Assembly: GCF_000204055.1 (NCBI RefSeq)
Contig: NW_006768802.1
Span: forward strand, 375,612 to 439,611
Reading direction: 5' to 3'
Source: Melampsora larici-populina 98AG31
Lineage: Eukaryota; Basidiomycota; Pucciniomycetes; Pucciniales; Melampsoraceae
DNA: 64,000 bases
The notes under the pieces were generated by a model. It was not told where the DNA came from. It made no database searches and was given only the letters and a program-made list of their open reading frames with translations. Every line of letters starts with the position of its first letter. Within the stretch, counting starts at the first letter, position 1. The translations under genes and the position numbers were made by a program. Shown piece by piece: positions 47,442 through 60,007 of the stretch.

Positions 47442-49704
47442 ATGATCCTTGTCAAGGACCTCATGTCTAAACTCAGTGAATGTGTACCCCAAATACACAA
47501 CACCTTAACTCTCAGCCAGTTAACCTCGTTTGGAGCTCTGTCTGGCGAGTTCATTCAACGTACTGATGGCTCGTATGGTACCTCTTCTATCGAAGCCCCC
47601 CTCGAATTCCTGACTAAAAGCTTGCAACCTGAACAACCACGCAACACATGGGCTGAGCTTTGGAACATCACTCATGACAGCATCTCCTCATGCGCTTACG
47701 ATACCACACTGTTTCAAAAACATGGTATACCAGATTCCACTCGCCCAGAAGACGCCGCCATCATTCCTGAGCATACATTTAACCCACCCAATACCAGCTG
47801 CCTTCACTGCGATCCAGCCACCAGCAACGAAACCACGGTACTTAGGATCAGACCGCAAGTTTATGCCTATCTTTTTGACATTGGTGGGGTTGAGACTGTT
47901 CAATATTTCTCAGGATACTGTCGTAGTAAGTCTAACACGACTAACTAATGTTTCATCTCCTACTAAAACCCTTTTTATTTCTTTTGATTTTCAGATTGTA
48001 ACACCTCATACTACCCGACTTACGTTCGAACTGACACTAGACGAGAATACTACAAACTCGATGAAGGACTGCCCAACTCGTACTACCAAGTAACCCAACA
48101 TTACTTTATGAGCCACCGACTTGCCAATTACTTCAATCATATGCAGATGCTAGGGGTGTAAGTGACGGTACCCTACAGTGTTAGAATTAAATTTCTGATG
48201 TGATGGTTACCCACAGAGTTTCTATCAACAACCTCGTAATCACTTATAATCAGTCTCATTCAGCCGTCGACATCAAATACCCCAATGATTTCCATGACAA
48301 TCGATTCCATCGTCAAATGACCGCCCATGTGTGTTCCTTAGGCCTGGATCTCCACCGGCTCATGAGATGCACTAACCTCAGAGGTTTGCGTTTGAAGAGT
48401 GACACTGGGGGAGTTGATGACGAACGTTTTAAGGAGGCCATGCAACAACACCTTGAATGGCTTAAGTATGAAGGTACCTATCACGCTAGTCACATATGCT
48501 CAGAATGTACTGAAGTTAAACCTATTCCAGGTACAAACCAGGGTACCAGTAAGCCATATTTCATATTCGTTTTGTTATTTTATTTCCTAACCAGTTGTCA
48601 TTCTTGCATCTAAGTCATGCGCGCTTGTGTGACTGATGGCATCACCATAGGACACTGGTGTTGCAGTATCACTGAGTCTCAGTTGTTAGCGCTAGATCCG
48701 AATACGACAGCAAATGCTTGTGAATTACCCCTTGAGAGGACCAAAGACAGATATTTTCCTTTGCATACACGGCTATTGAAAGACATATGTCAAGCACAGC
48801 CATGTAATGCCCATGTCTCATCTTCTGAATCTAAGACTTGCGACGACCCCGATCACATCGCTGCGTACTTGGCCTTCAAAGAACGCAACAATTCTCTCTT
48901 TGGCTTGCGACGAAGGACCACCCGAGCAGGTGCACATCTTCCCATTGACCCTAGCGAGATGATGTCAGCTCACACTGGCGAGGTCCACCTTACCAAAAAT
49001 GACCTGATGTACTCTTCTATTGACGAGCGCCACCACGAGGCTGCCCGCGACGGAGGTCAGAGTGTTACCGTCTCAAACAAACTCCTATCTCGTGTGCGAA
49101 CACATAATGAGCAGTTGATGGTATCGGCATGCGGTATGATCCTGGCTCAAAAAACCTTCTTCAAGTCCGAGTCAGTCACAAAGGTGAAGGTGAGTCACGG
49201 TTTAATCAAATGTATCTTTGATCATATTGTAATAAGTGAAACATTTATGCCTTCACCAACAAACAGGAGTTTATATATGAAGTTTTCCCTGAAGAGATGC
49301 CGCAAATAATCTTTTACGACAACGCATGTGGACTGTACTCACATATCCGCACAAACGAAGAAGACACTTTCAGGTTTCGTCACACACTTCTACCTGTTGA
49401 TGCTTTCCACATCAAATCCCACAAAGACTCTCATACCACCTGTCGCATCAACAACGACCCACAATTGTTTCCAGATTTGAAACGACCAGACGGCAACTGG
49501 AAATTCAATTCCTCTGCTGCGGAAATGGTCAACGCATGGTTTGGCCGATTTGACTCGATATGTCAAAACATGAATTCAATCAAGTACAATTTCTTCTTAG
49601 ACGAGATGATAAGACTCCACAACAGTCGTCTTGAGGAGAAGATACGATTACGTCCCAAAGTGCAGTTCTGTGGCAACTTGGACTATACCACATGTGATCT
49701 GTAG
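47442..49704 (+). CDS. KDZ-family transposase with CxC5/CxC6-like zinc clusters
   Basis: Five exons: 47442-47925, 47995-48157, 48217-48548, 48615-49189 and 49267-49704. They total 1992 nt in one frame, 663 residues. The N-terminal half has a cysteine region split by intron 1 (CLHCDPA ... FSGYCRNCNTSYYPTY) like CxC5. The middle has HICSEC ... VTDGITIGHWCC ... CNAHV, like CxC6. The C-terminal transposase core shows IIFYDNACGLYSHI (catalytic Asp), LPVDAFHIKSHKDSHTTC, SSAAEMVNAWFGRF (catalytic Glu) and NFFLDEMIRLHN. These are hallmarks of the Kyakuja-Dileera-Zisupton group. No lesions are seen. Intron 3 ends in CTAAG, less typical but the only choice that keeps frame. Confidence 0.88.
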
Positions 49705-50584
49705 TTTTCTTCATTAAATCACTCGTTCTGTTTGTATACTCAACCCTCCATCAAACTTTCATCGCTCCCCCTTCCAACCAAACCAACCACCTCAATCACA
49801 GTCATACTCTACTAGTGATTCAAGTTTAAATTTTTCAATTTCATTTGATGCTTGCTCAGGTACTATTGTAAATGATCATTCAATAGTTCCCGCTTGATTG
49901 ACTTCAGATCTGTTCGATCACTATGATATTCTTGTAATAGCTCAATAGTTGATATGTTCCGATCACACTCAGCCTGTCTCTTAATTTTTCAGTCGTCCTA
50001 AGTAGTCTACAAGTGTTTTAAATGTTTCATTTTCATATGATGCTCACCTCCTATTGTAAATGATCATTAGTTTCTGATCAATTGGTCTCTGATCTGCTCG
50101 ATCACTCTGATACACTTGTAATCGCTAAATAGTTGATTCTACTACTACTTTTGTGGGCAACTTTTGTGTTGTGATGTTCACTATTTCATTTCTTCCAATC
50201 CTCTGATCAATCACTCTCGTACTGATTCTTAACTTGCGGTTGTAACAACTGGGCAACTACAATATTTATATTGATGTTGATGATACAAATGAAAATTCAA
50301 TCAACCTCACACTTTCCGCCACACTTTCAATATGGCCCCTCAACCTCAAATCCATAAAGGTGAGATGACCGAACATAACAATTTTAGCAAAGAAATTGAT
50401 CACAAAGATTCGTAGCCAAACAAATTATCAAACTCTATCAAATCAGACTCTCGTAAACAGCAAGTAGATAGTAGCAAGTAAATCGATCACAAAATAAGCG
50501 GAAATCATAACTGAAAAAAAAGTTCAACATCTATCGAGTCATCTGATTGTATAATATAGGAACATGACCACATTGAGTACCGTA
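49705..50584. other. AT-rich spacer inside KDZ element
   Basis: Between the transposase stop and the end of the kinase-like gene. It has a loose repeat of a CTCAATAGTTGAT / GATCATTCAATAGTT type, and no coding frame is seen. Confidence 0.4.
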
Positions 50585-51763
50585 CTACTCCCAGCTACTA
50601 CCAGAGCCTCTCGTAAACTTGGTCAGATCAACCATGTCGCAGATATAGTTGCAATCATGTTGAGACTCGAATTGAATGAATGCCAGCTCAACCTGTTCGT
50701 CCGTGTCGACTCCTGGTAAGGAGGTGTGGGAATACCTGACGGACATATTATAGCTGAGCTAATGTGCTGTTCAAAGTTACAAGCTTAGTAAAACTCACCC
50801 TCGAGCAAAACAAACCACATTAGTCATCTGGCCGCCTATGTCACAATTGAGCTGAGTAATCAAAGATTGCTTTCCACTGTGTTGGTAGGTATGGTGGATA
50901 AACGCGTGGATGAGGTTCTCCCAAGGGTCTTCCTCCGACTGATCTTGAGTGAATTTGTATTCATTCACGTATTCGTGGTTTTTGGGATGATTGGCTTCCT
51001 CACATATAAGCCATTCACAACTGTTGTTTTGGCCAATAGTCTGAAGCAAGCAGGCCATTGGGACCTGATTAATAGAACGGAGTCAGCAAACATGAAAATA
51101 TGAATGACAAGGTTTTCTCACCTGAAGTCCTAGGCTTTGTGCATGCAACGCACGATCCTGTTTGATTTGAAGGCCGTATCCAGGTTTGTTGACTTTTTGA
51201 AGCCAGTAATCTTGCAGAGTAGTTTGAAAATGATGCAACATATGACAGACATATAGGTTTGAGTGGCCACGCTCGAGTGCATGTTCACGAGCAAGACTAC
51301 CTGAGGTAAGCCAATGATGATGATATTTTGCTACCATCTCATTATGAATTTTGGTACTTTCGATATCCACAGCCTTGACACTCCAATCACTAGAGTCACG
51401 AGCAACTTGATGAATTAAGGGACTACAACTGTATAAAGCAATAGATTTCTTGTATTTATTGTCGGTGTTGAGGGCAACTGGATCATAGGTCAAGTTGCTG
51501 TTATCATAAGGGATTGGCGAAAAGCGATAGAGGATAGCGGCGCTTTTAGCCATAAGGTCACTGCGTAGCATATCGAAAGGGACTTCATGTTTGTTATTGG
51601 TGATGGATGCTACTGATGATTTGATAACTACCACATCGCTAGGTGAAACCGAATCCGGTAGAGAGGCATCGGTGGAAGGAACTTCGTCAAGATTTAATGG
51701 TGTCAGTCCCAGATCGCTCGAGGGAGAAGTGGGCTTGTTAGAAGTGGAACGAGTAGTAGGCAT
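50585..51763 (-). CDS. alpha-type protein kinase-like protein, KDZ passenger
   Basis: Three exons, 51763-51122, 51064-50799 and 50735-50585, give 1059 nt in one frame, 352 residues, ATG at 51761-51763. The second exon has AFIHHTYQHSGKQSLITQ and the third ends QFESQHDCNYICDMVDL. These match the His...His-x-C-x3-C zinc module and the preceding HxT-Y-x-H-S-G strand of alpha-kinases (PF02816; MHCK/eEF2K/TRPM type). The position of the usual D-L-Q-G reads Q-L-N-C, so the catalytic Asp is not evident. The N-terminal about 60 residues are Ser/Thr/Pro-rich. The gene lies wholly inside the KDZ element, antisense to the transposase. Alpha-kinase families are expanded in rusts, as I recall. Confidence 0.7.
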
Positions 51764-51899
51764 AATGATTTAGAAAGAGCTAAGGAATACGAAGGATGTG
51801 TTTTACTTGGAAGAAGCGTTCAAGATGTTTAGGAAGATGTTTAGAAACCAAGGGAGTTATAAAAGTAAAATATAACTAGCAAATTGTTTTGCAACAAGG

Positions 51900-52263
51900 T
51901 CAAATCATTCGTCATCTTTGATAGTTTGGCTAGTGTAGTGTTCCCATATTTTGTAGTTCCACTCGGGTGTCTCTTACAAATTATAAGTCATATTGCAAGA
52001 TCATCGGTACATCAATTATATGTACAAATTCAAAATGATAGGAGATAGATACTTAGATTAGAGAATAACGGTTGACACATCATTGAGCATAGGCGATAAT
52101 TGATTAATGAAAGATAAAATGGTTATTCACGAATTGAAAAGACATACAATTAAAGTTAAAGGATAAATATAAATGAAACATTACATTAGATACGGAGCAA
52201 TGATTAAGGGTGATCAAATTAGATAAAGAAATGCAATCAAGATAAAATCAAGCTTGGAATGAA
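51900..52263. other. AT-rich intergenic spacer inside KDZ element
   Basis: Probable divergent leader of the kinase-like gene and downstream region of the cysteine-cluster gene. No open frame of note. Confidence 0.35.
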
Positions 52264-54172
52264 TTACATTCGCACTCGCTTCTTGGGTGCTGCCTCTTCT
52301 TGCCCCTTGCTTGCCCTCCAAGCCTTATCAAAATGCCTTTTACCCTCTTGAATTGAACTCTGACCGCGTTCACGTACATAATCTTGTAAGACCGTAATAT
52401 CGATTTTCTCAAGCCAACGGCGGTACGTTGAGACGGTGGAAGCATTAAATTTGTATGTGTCGCTGAAAATTCGCGTGAAAGCTTCCTTGTCAGGGATCTT
52501 GAGGGGAATGGTGGCTGCTTCGTAGAATTCCACCAATTTGCCCATTGTCACGCCTGATGGCCATACAATATGTTTTGGCGTTTTGAGGACTCGGCCCGTA
52601 GCTGGAGCTCTCAATTCTTGCGTAGCTGGTGGAGTTCTGACTTCATCGTCACACGGGCTGGTTTCACGAGCTCGTTTTGAACTCTTTGGTTGGGGTGTGG
52701 ACTGATTATTGTTACACAAATTACCTCCATGTGTAACTGAAGATGCGCACGGAGTACCTTCGTCATCTGTTGTGTCCAGGTGAATCACGTGACGTGAAGA
52801 CTGAGAATCGTTTCGAGTAGGTGTAGAGAGATATGGTAGGATGTTGAACTTTTCGATCTTCTTGTTAGTAGAGGATGGAAGGTGGTCTTGGATTCCAGGA
52901 CAGTGATCGGGGTCGAGACCGGGAAAAACCACCAAGACTTTGCGGCAATTTTTGGGATAGGTCTCCATTGTGCTTATTGGACTTTCGACCTATTTGGGTG
53001 GTAAAAAATTCAACGTATGTTAGCACATGATGTTTGTTTAATTGATTGATGTGTTACACACGTACCCATCCTTTTATTTCATAGTTCCAGACCAACAGAT
53101 CGGAACGAGGAGGCAGCTCGCTCTCAACAAACTTTCTGAGGCCTTCACATTGGTTCAGTGAGAACGTAGGCCAATTTGGGGCAACAACACGCCACGTTCG
53201 AGTTATTTGATTTGGCTACATGATATGAAGGTTAATTTTACGTCTTTTGACCATTCTGATGATGACATTGAAAAATGTGACTCACGTTGCGGCCAGGCCA
53301 TACAATAATGGTCACCGTCTTGTCAGACAACTTCATATCTGTCTGTTTAGAACGCTCGGCGACCTGATCTCGTATGCAAAGACTTTGTACTTGAAGCATG
53401 TTAGGCGAAGACAAACGCCGAATAGGAACACGTCCAGCTTGGGTCGGACCTGCTTCTACTGCTTCCGCCGTGCTCTTCTTCTTCTTCTTAGGTTTGTTTT
53501 TGCTCTTCATTTGGGCCGTGTGAATGGAGCAACCTTGACATTCCGTGTACAGCTGCTTGCAGCACTATGGTAAAAGGTCAGTTCATGTGATTGGAAATGG
53601 ATATAATGACCACAAAAATAGTAACTTACCTCAAAGCAGGAATTATTGGGACATCCAGCATTCCGGCGATGTTGATGGCCTTTAGCCTTTTGGCCTAAAC
53701 GCCCAAAACACTCAGTAGGATCTGTAGGAGCCGCGGTGAAATGACTAGGAGTCAATTGCAAAGGTGGAGCGGCGGAACCGGCGGGTGTTTGGCTGACAGG
53801 TGTTGGTGGAATGTGAGAGTCGTTGAGGATCCTGTTGAGGGACATGTCCACGGTGATGGATGTGTTGTGCCTCAGCAATGACGCTTCAAAACGTGTAGCT
53901 GTATAGGTGCGCAAATGACTTCGATCGTACGGACACTTAAAATATATGGTGTATTAGCTTGTTGATTAAGGGTACTCAAAGTAAGTATGTACGTGTACAT
54001 ACTTTTTTAAGTGCAGGTGCTGTGGTGTGTAGTAGATTGTTGAGTGGCGACGGCGATTCTGGCTCCGGCACCTCTCGGAAGAGCAAGCCAATCCCGTTTG
54101 CGTTTGCAAACGTTGGTTCTGATTGGGGTATGGAAGGGGCCGAGATGGTTGGATGGGGTCAATGATATACAT
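52264..54172 (-). CDS. cysteine-cluster nuclear-type protein, KDZ passenger
   Basis: Exons 54172-54003, 53918-53630, 53564-53286, 53215-53066 and 52989-52264 close in one frame: 1614 nt, 537 residues. An alternative first junction (acceptor before 53935) with another upstream frame also stays open but lacks an ATG. Exon 2/3 splicing joins a cysteine cluster: a Cys in ECFGRL, then AGCPNNSCFE-CCKQLYTECQGC, likely zinc-binding and reminiscent of CxC modules linked to KDZ transposons. It is followed by a basic run (KNKPKKKKK, possible nuclear signal). The middle has TVTIIVWPGRN-PNQITRTW, and the end carries a helical domain (STVSTYRRWLEKIDITVLQDY) and KKRVRM. I do not recognise the C-terminal domain. 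DNA binding for transposition is a guess. Confidence 0.6.
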
Positions 54173-54447
54173 AAACGGGAAAATTATTCAAGTTGAATAT
54201 CAGCGAGAAAAACAAAGAGATATTGAAAGTCTTTCAATAGAGGAGTATACTTACATGTTACTTCCAGGTGCCCGCTTGCCCTCATGCCACTACCGTACCG
54301 TGCGCCGATGAAGATGTAAGGTCAATGAGTGAGATATTGTCCTTGGACATGGACACTATGTGACAGGATGGAATTGGAGTTATGTGGGAAGTTTATGGAC
54401 GAAAGAGGTTATTGGAATATACAGGCCTGCGAGCTTGCTCGGACTCT

Positions 54448-54484
54448 GCTCTTGCTCTGCTCGCGCTCCGAATTTGGTCAACCC
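54448..54484 (-). repeat. subterminal inverted repeat, right, of KDZ element
   Basis: Reverse complement of 46786-46822 with one mismatch. Confidence 0.85.
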
Positions 54485-54532
54485 TTCAGTTACTCCCACA
54501 AAATGTAGAAATATTTGACCTCCCACATGTTT

Positions 54533-54650
54533 GGTCTTTCTGTCTTATTTCTCTTTAGTTGTTTCATGTTCATGGGGGAATAAATTCCGGGCCCAGGCCC
54601 GCTTCGGTAGACGTCACTGCACCTTGCGCAACCCGAGACAAACCCATTCC
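54533..54650 (+). repeat. split direct repeat B2 of the YR retroelement (right end)
   Basis: 118 bp equal to B1 (46265-46382). Beyond it the sequence becomes host DNA. This marks the right terminus of the outer element. Confidence 0.88.
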
Positions 54651-54723
54651 CTCTAGTTTATCAAGTCACTTGTGCTGGGTTCTTGTTTAGATCTTTGATC
54701 CGAGTATTCTTCTAGTTTGAGCA

Positions 54724-55029
54724 TCAAAACGTACCTCTGAAGTCGATTATAATATCAGGAATGCTCTGCTCACACTCTTCAGATGTTTTGGATTGCACCA
54801 AAACAAGTCCTGGTGCATGAACATCAACATTAAACAACTCAAGATCACCTTTTACAATTGATGCTTCATCCGAGGTAAAGCTTTGATGTCTCTCGACACT
54901 TTTCACTTTGAGTTCGGCCACAAAGCTCCCATACATTGTTTCTCTCAGTATCCTTGTTTTGTTGTTGGATGATGTCACGCGCTTGATCTCTCGATAGGAG
55001 AGAGATACTGATATGCACATGAACATCAA
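54724..55029 (-). CDS. partial uncharacterised host gene next to the YR insertion
   Basis: An open frame with soluble-protein composition (GSFVAELKVKSVERHQ, IVKGDLELFNVDVH, QSIPDIIIDFR) ends at a good donor, GTACGT, at about 54735. The next exon on the minus strand would lie beyond the mobile element, near 40300-40530, where a short open frame (DICINMDNDNDIRIFGSG) occurs. The element may therefore sit in an intron of this gene. No family recognised and no firm ATG. Confidence 0.35.
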   Translation of the reverse strand: MMFMCISVSLSYREIKRVTSSNNKTRILRETMYGSFVAELKVKSVERHQSFTSDEASIVKGDLELFNVDVHAPGLVLVQSKTSEECEQSIPDIIIDFRGTF

Positions 55030-55574
55030 TCATCATGATCCAAGCTCCTTAAAAGCCTGATTTGTAGCTATGTCATCACTACATACATAAGGCGGTTTGC
55101 TTTCCTATGGAAGTGAGACATGAATGCAGATATGAATTGAGAAAAAGTTTCTAGTAGTTGACAAATGAGTGCTTTTGTTTTGCTTAAAGAGTGCAAGATT
55201 TGGTCTTTGGTCGCCTTTAGCGCCTACGATACATACCTGATCAACTTTGAAGGAGGCTTGATCCTGCTTGATCTATTCTTAAACTCCGCACTGAGTCTGA
55301 TCAGACATCAAATAAAGATGTGTCATGCATTTGTGTGTAAATTTTGTTTTAAAAGTTTAGGTTATGTACAGTTACTTTCTTTAAACCGATAAGCCATAAA
55401 GTCAACAATCCCGATCAGTTTAAAAATCAGAAAACTGTCGATCGATCGTTCCTTCACCCTTTCATCATCATCAACTCATTCCATTTCCAAACCACCACTT
55501 CATTTCATCTCACTTCATATCTCGTTTGTCTACCTTTTTGTTAGTTCTCAAATCCTAATTCATAATCAAACAAG

Positions 55575-57401
<1,827 letters not shown>

Positions 57402-57807
57402 TCATCTGGCTCCCCCATCCGGATTAGTAATCCCATTTTGTGCATCATGTATTGTTACGATTCGTAAAATAAAAGACGACGATGTTGGCTTAGCTGCATG
57501 ACATCGCGGCGAACACGTGGTTCAACCCACTAATGTTTGGATTTAAGTGTAACGACGGTTCTTATCGCATCATTTGACATCAATTAAAAATATACCTTGT
57601 GTTGATTTGTGCACTCATCAGTGATCGTGCGGTGCATCTATTATCTTGGTGTCAGTGACTTGCAATGTGAGAATGTCGGCTGAGTGGCGTAGGATGTATT
57701 TCTTAATCCGCTCGTGACGGACGAAGCGACTTGCCACTTGTCAGAAAGTTTGACCCTCTTTTTACATCGTCGGGTTCGCCGCAAATTACCCAGCTTGCCA
57801 TATCGAA

Positions 57808-58098
57808 GTGCACAGTAGCATGCGTACTAGATTTGCCACCATCCTTGAAAAGCATGCAGTTTTATACCTTGGCTCTCCCATGATTTTTGCCTGGAATGGT
57901 GAGAGTTTTGTCTTTTCAGGTTTATCAATAGGCAAGATGTTGACACCTTACATCATGGATGGGTCTTACATTTTTTCAACTACCTCAATGTACATTAACC
58001 CTTCGAAGGATGAGGGACAGGTGAGGAGTATCTGCCAATTGATGGAGAAAAGCAATCCTGCGCTTCGGAGTAGAACAGGTATGTACGGAGCTTTTTGA
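57808..58098 (+). CDS. uncharacterised short ORF, possibly a gene remnant
   Basis: About 96 residues from an in-frame candidate start; the body reads like real protein (GSPMIFAWNGESFVFSGL, MDGSYIFSTTSMYI). No domain recognised and no neighbouring exons found. It may be a truncated gene or the end of a longer one whose other exons are lost. Confidence 0.3.
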   Translation: MHSSMRTRFATILEKHAVLYLGSPMIFAWNGESFVFSGLSIGKMLTPYIMDGSYIFSTTSMYINPSKDEGQVRSICQLMEKSNPALRSRTGMYGAF

Positions 58099-58121
58099 AA
58101 AACCCTGACGGAATTTGACTT

Positions 58122-58222
58122 GGCGAAAGGCTACCGGAATGAATTCTGCCCACCCTCTGCTCGGAGCGAGACGGCGAAAGGATACGGAAGGAATTTGTCT
58201 ACCCTTTGGCCGGAGCGAGACC
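58122..58222. repeat. two-copy tandem repeat, unit about 51 bp
   Basis: Units start GGCGAAAGG at 58122 and 58173, and both end CGGAGCGAGAC. They differ at several positions. A degenerate related piece occurs near 60910-60950. Confidence 0.6.
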
Positions 58223-58874
58223 TGATCATGTGAGGAGACAAAGTTACATAATATCCCTCATCATAGTGAATCTTGACGTCATCGAGTTTTGACTTCATCG
58301 AGAGAGAGAAGACTGGGTTTGATGTGCTGATGAAACATTTCGGAATTTAGAACAGGATTTTGTGAAAAGTCTTGGAACTGAGTGTTAAGTGATCAAGAAA
58401 GATACAAAGACTCGGAGTATGGTGTAAGTGAAATTGACGTAAACTCATTAGACAGAATTAGAGGTTAGATTATGCTTTAAACAAAGGAAAACATAATTAT
58501 AAGAGAGGTTAACTTACTGTCTTCTTTTCGCAGATGAGGAAAAGAAGACGGATAAAGGATAGATATGTAGGTTGGTTGGGATAAGTTGGTTTACAAAGTT
58601 ATTCTAGTGACGTGATTGGAAATGAATGTATCGATTGAACCTCAACACACTCACACATTCAACACATGATTGAGCGTAAGGTGAACTTCACAGCGTGATG
58701 AGATATACGTATTCGATTTCTACGTTTTGAGTCTTCATCCATCCGGTTACTCTTTGCGGCGCGCAGCGTTGGAAGTAGCCTGATATGTATGTACTACAGA
58801 AAAGTTTTACTTGGCGTATAAATGCTAGGATGAGATCTCACAGCCTCGTAGGTAGGGGAAGAAGGCTATAAGGC

Positions 58875-58882
58875 TATAAAAG
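58875..58882 (+). promoter_or_regulatory. TATA box of effector-like gene 1
   Basis: TATAAAAG, about 94 bp before the ATG at 58976. The paralogue has TATATAAT at 61370, about 108 bp before its ATG. Both leaders share GCAAAGCTCAT. Confidence 0.5.
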
Positions 58883-58975
58883 ATATCCATCTGATCCCGA
58901 TTCCTAGTTTGTAGATGCAAAGCTCATTCAAATACTACACTTGGACGGAAACTTCATTTTTTTTACAGTACATAT

Positions 58976-59841
58976 ATGATTCCTAAAGCTCTTTCTCGCT
59001 GCTTGACTAGGCTTGAGCTTCTGGCCACATTTGTGTGCTTGCTCCGTTTGACGCAAGATGCGCATGGAAGAGGTATACCTAAAAATCAACGTGGAATTTG
59101 GAATACAGTAGCTGAGAAGCAAGTCGGGACAAGCAGTGAATTTGTCAAAAGATCATTACTAAAAGAATGCTACCGGGGCATTACACCTGTTGAGGAATCA
59201 AGAACGGAAGAAAATGCTCTACTGGTATCCGATATCAAGCCGCTGGCGCACAAACCCAACATTGAGATTTCAAAGAACACTTTGAACACAGAAAATGTGA
59301 AAGGTACACCAGACACCAAAGATGGCAGGTTGAGACAAAAGTCACCAGAAGGCAAGTATCACATTTTGAATGAATGATGTGTATCTTTGAATCTTATGTA
59401 GTGGTGTGGTTGATTGTGTATGTAGGCGTAAATGAGAATGGAAGATTCAACAGAAAGTTGTTGAGTTGGTTAGCATGTGGAGCCGATTCTTGTAAATACA
59501 ACTTGGAGGATTTTGACAAACCATTTATGGCTCGAGATAGATTTATGAGTAGGATTAAAAAACATCGAAATAAGAAACAGGTGATCAAACCAACATATGC
59601 GCATCAGTTAGGGGCTGTTGAGAAAGATTTCTCGGTAAACTCTAACGTGGATAAGGAGTACTTTCAGCGACACGACAGGATTTTCTCCTCTAAAGGAACA
59701 TCCCCGTCAAGTAGATCAACCACAAGTGAAGAAGAAAATGATGATGAAACTTTCAGCTTTCACCCTGACGGTGGAAGATCACTCCGGCTCGAAGAACAAA
59801 GATCACCTTCTCCATTCCTAACGCACGTAGGTGCCATATGA
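58976..59841 (+). CDS. small secreted protein, candidate effector, copy 1
   Basis: Two exons, 58976-59351 and 59426-59841, give 792 nt, 263 residues. The N-terminus (MIPKALSRCLTRL then LLATFVCLLRLTQDAHG) is a signal peptide with likely cleavage near AHG. The mature part has paired motifs shared with the copy at 61485: FVKRSL (possible Kex2-type KR site), a CYRG motif, LLSWLACGADSCKY and a Ser-rich acidic tail ending near FSFHPDGGRS. The intron begins GC (GAAG/GCAAGT), whereas the paralogue has GTGAGT at the same place, and both keep the frame. No known domain. Secretion, small size, rapid divergence and tandem copies suggest a host-directed protein, by inference. Confidence 0.65.
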
Positions 59842-60007
59842 GAGTATCTTCTGCAATCAATCTAGTGTTTCTTTCAGAGAAGCTTCAAATCTCATATCGG
59901 CAATGAGGAAGGCTTTCTCTTTCACCTTAGTCCAGTGGTACAAATCATACTTTTTCCTCAACAACTTCAATAAATGCATTCAGAGCTCCTGTATCGTTTA
60001 AAACATT

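Larger units (their letters stand above)
46741..54532 (+). mobile_element. KDZ DNA transposon with two passenger genes
   Basis: About 7.8 kb carrying a KDZ transposase with CxC5/CxC6-like cysteine clusters on the plus strand, and on the minus strand an alpha-type kinase-like gene and a cysteine-cluster gene. A 37-bp subterminal inverted repeat begins GGGTTGACCAA at 46786-46822 and recurs inverted at 54448-54484 with one difference. About 45 bp lie outside it at each end. The outer ends align poorly and no clear target duplication was found, so the exact termini are approximate. Confidence 0.75.
40536..54650 (+). mobile_element. Ngaro/PAT-type tyrosine-recombinase retrotransposon (interrupted by a KDZ transposon)
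   Basis: Split direct repeats are arranged A1 (40536-40893), ORFs, B1 (46265-46382), A2 (46383-46740), then B2 (54533-54650). B1 abuts A2 exactly as B2 would abut A1 in a circle, which is the hallmark of Ngaro/PAT elements. Between A1 and B1 lie a Gag-like ORF, RT-RNase H and a tyrosine recombinase. The 7.8 kb between A2 and B2 is a KDZ transposon (46741-54532). Without it the element is about 6.3 kb. A1 and A2 differ at only a few positions, so insertion was recent. No target duplication is expected for this class, and none is seen. Confidence 0.8.
57402..58975. other. intergenic region with a tandem repeat; one doubtful ORF
   Basis: Holds the ORF at 57808-58098 and the two-copy repeat at 58122-58222. 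Sequence near 58310-58390 resembles 61040-61110 upstream of the second effector-like gene, so the duplicated segment reaches at least this far. A TATAAAAG box lies at 58875. Confidence 0.5.
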
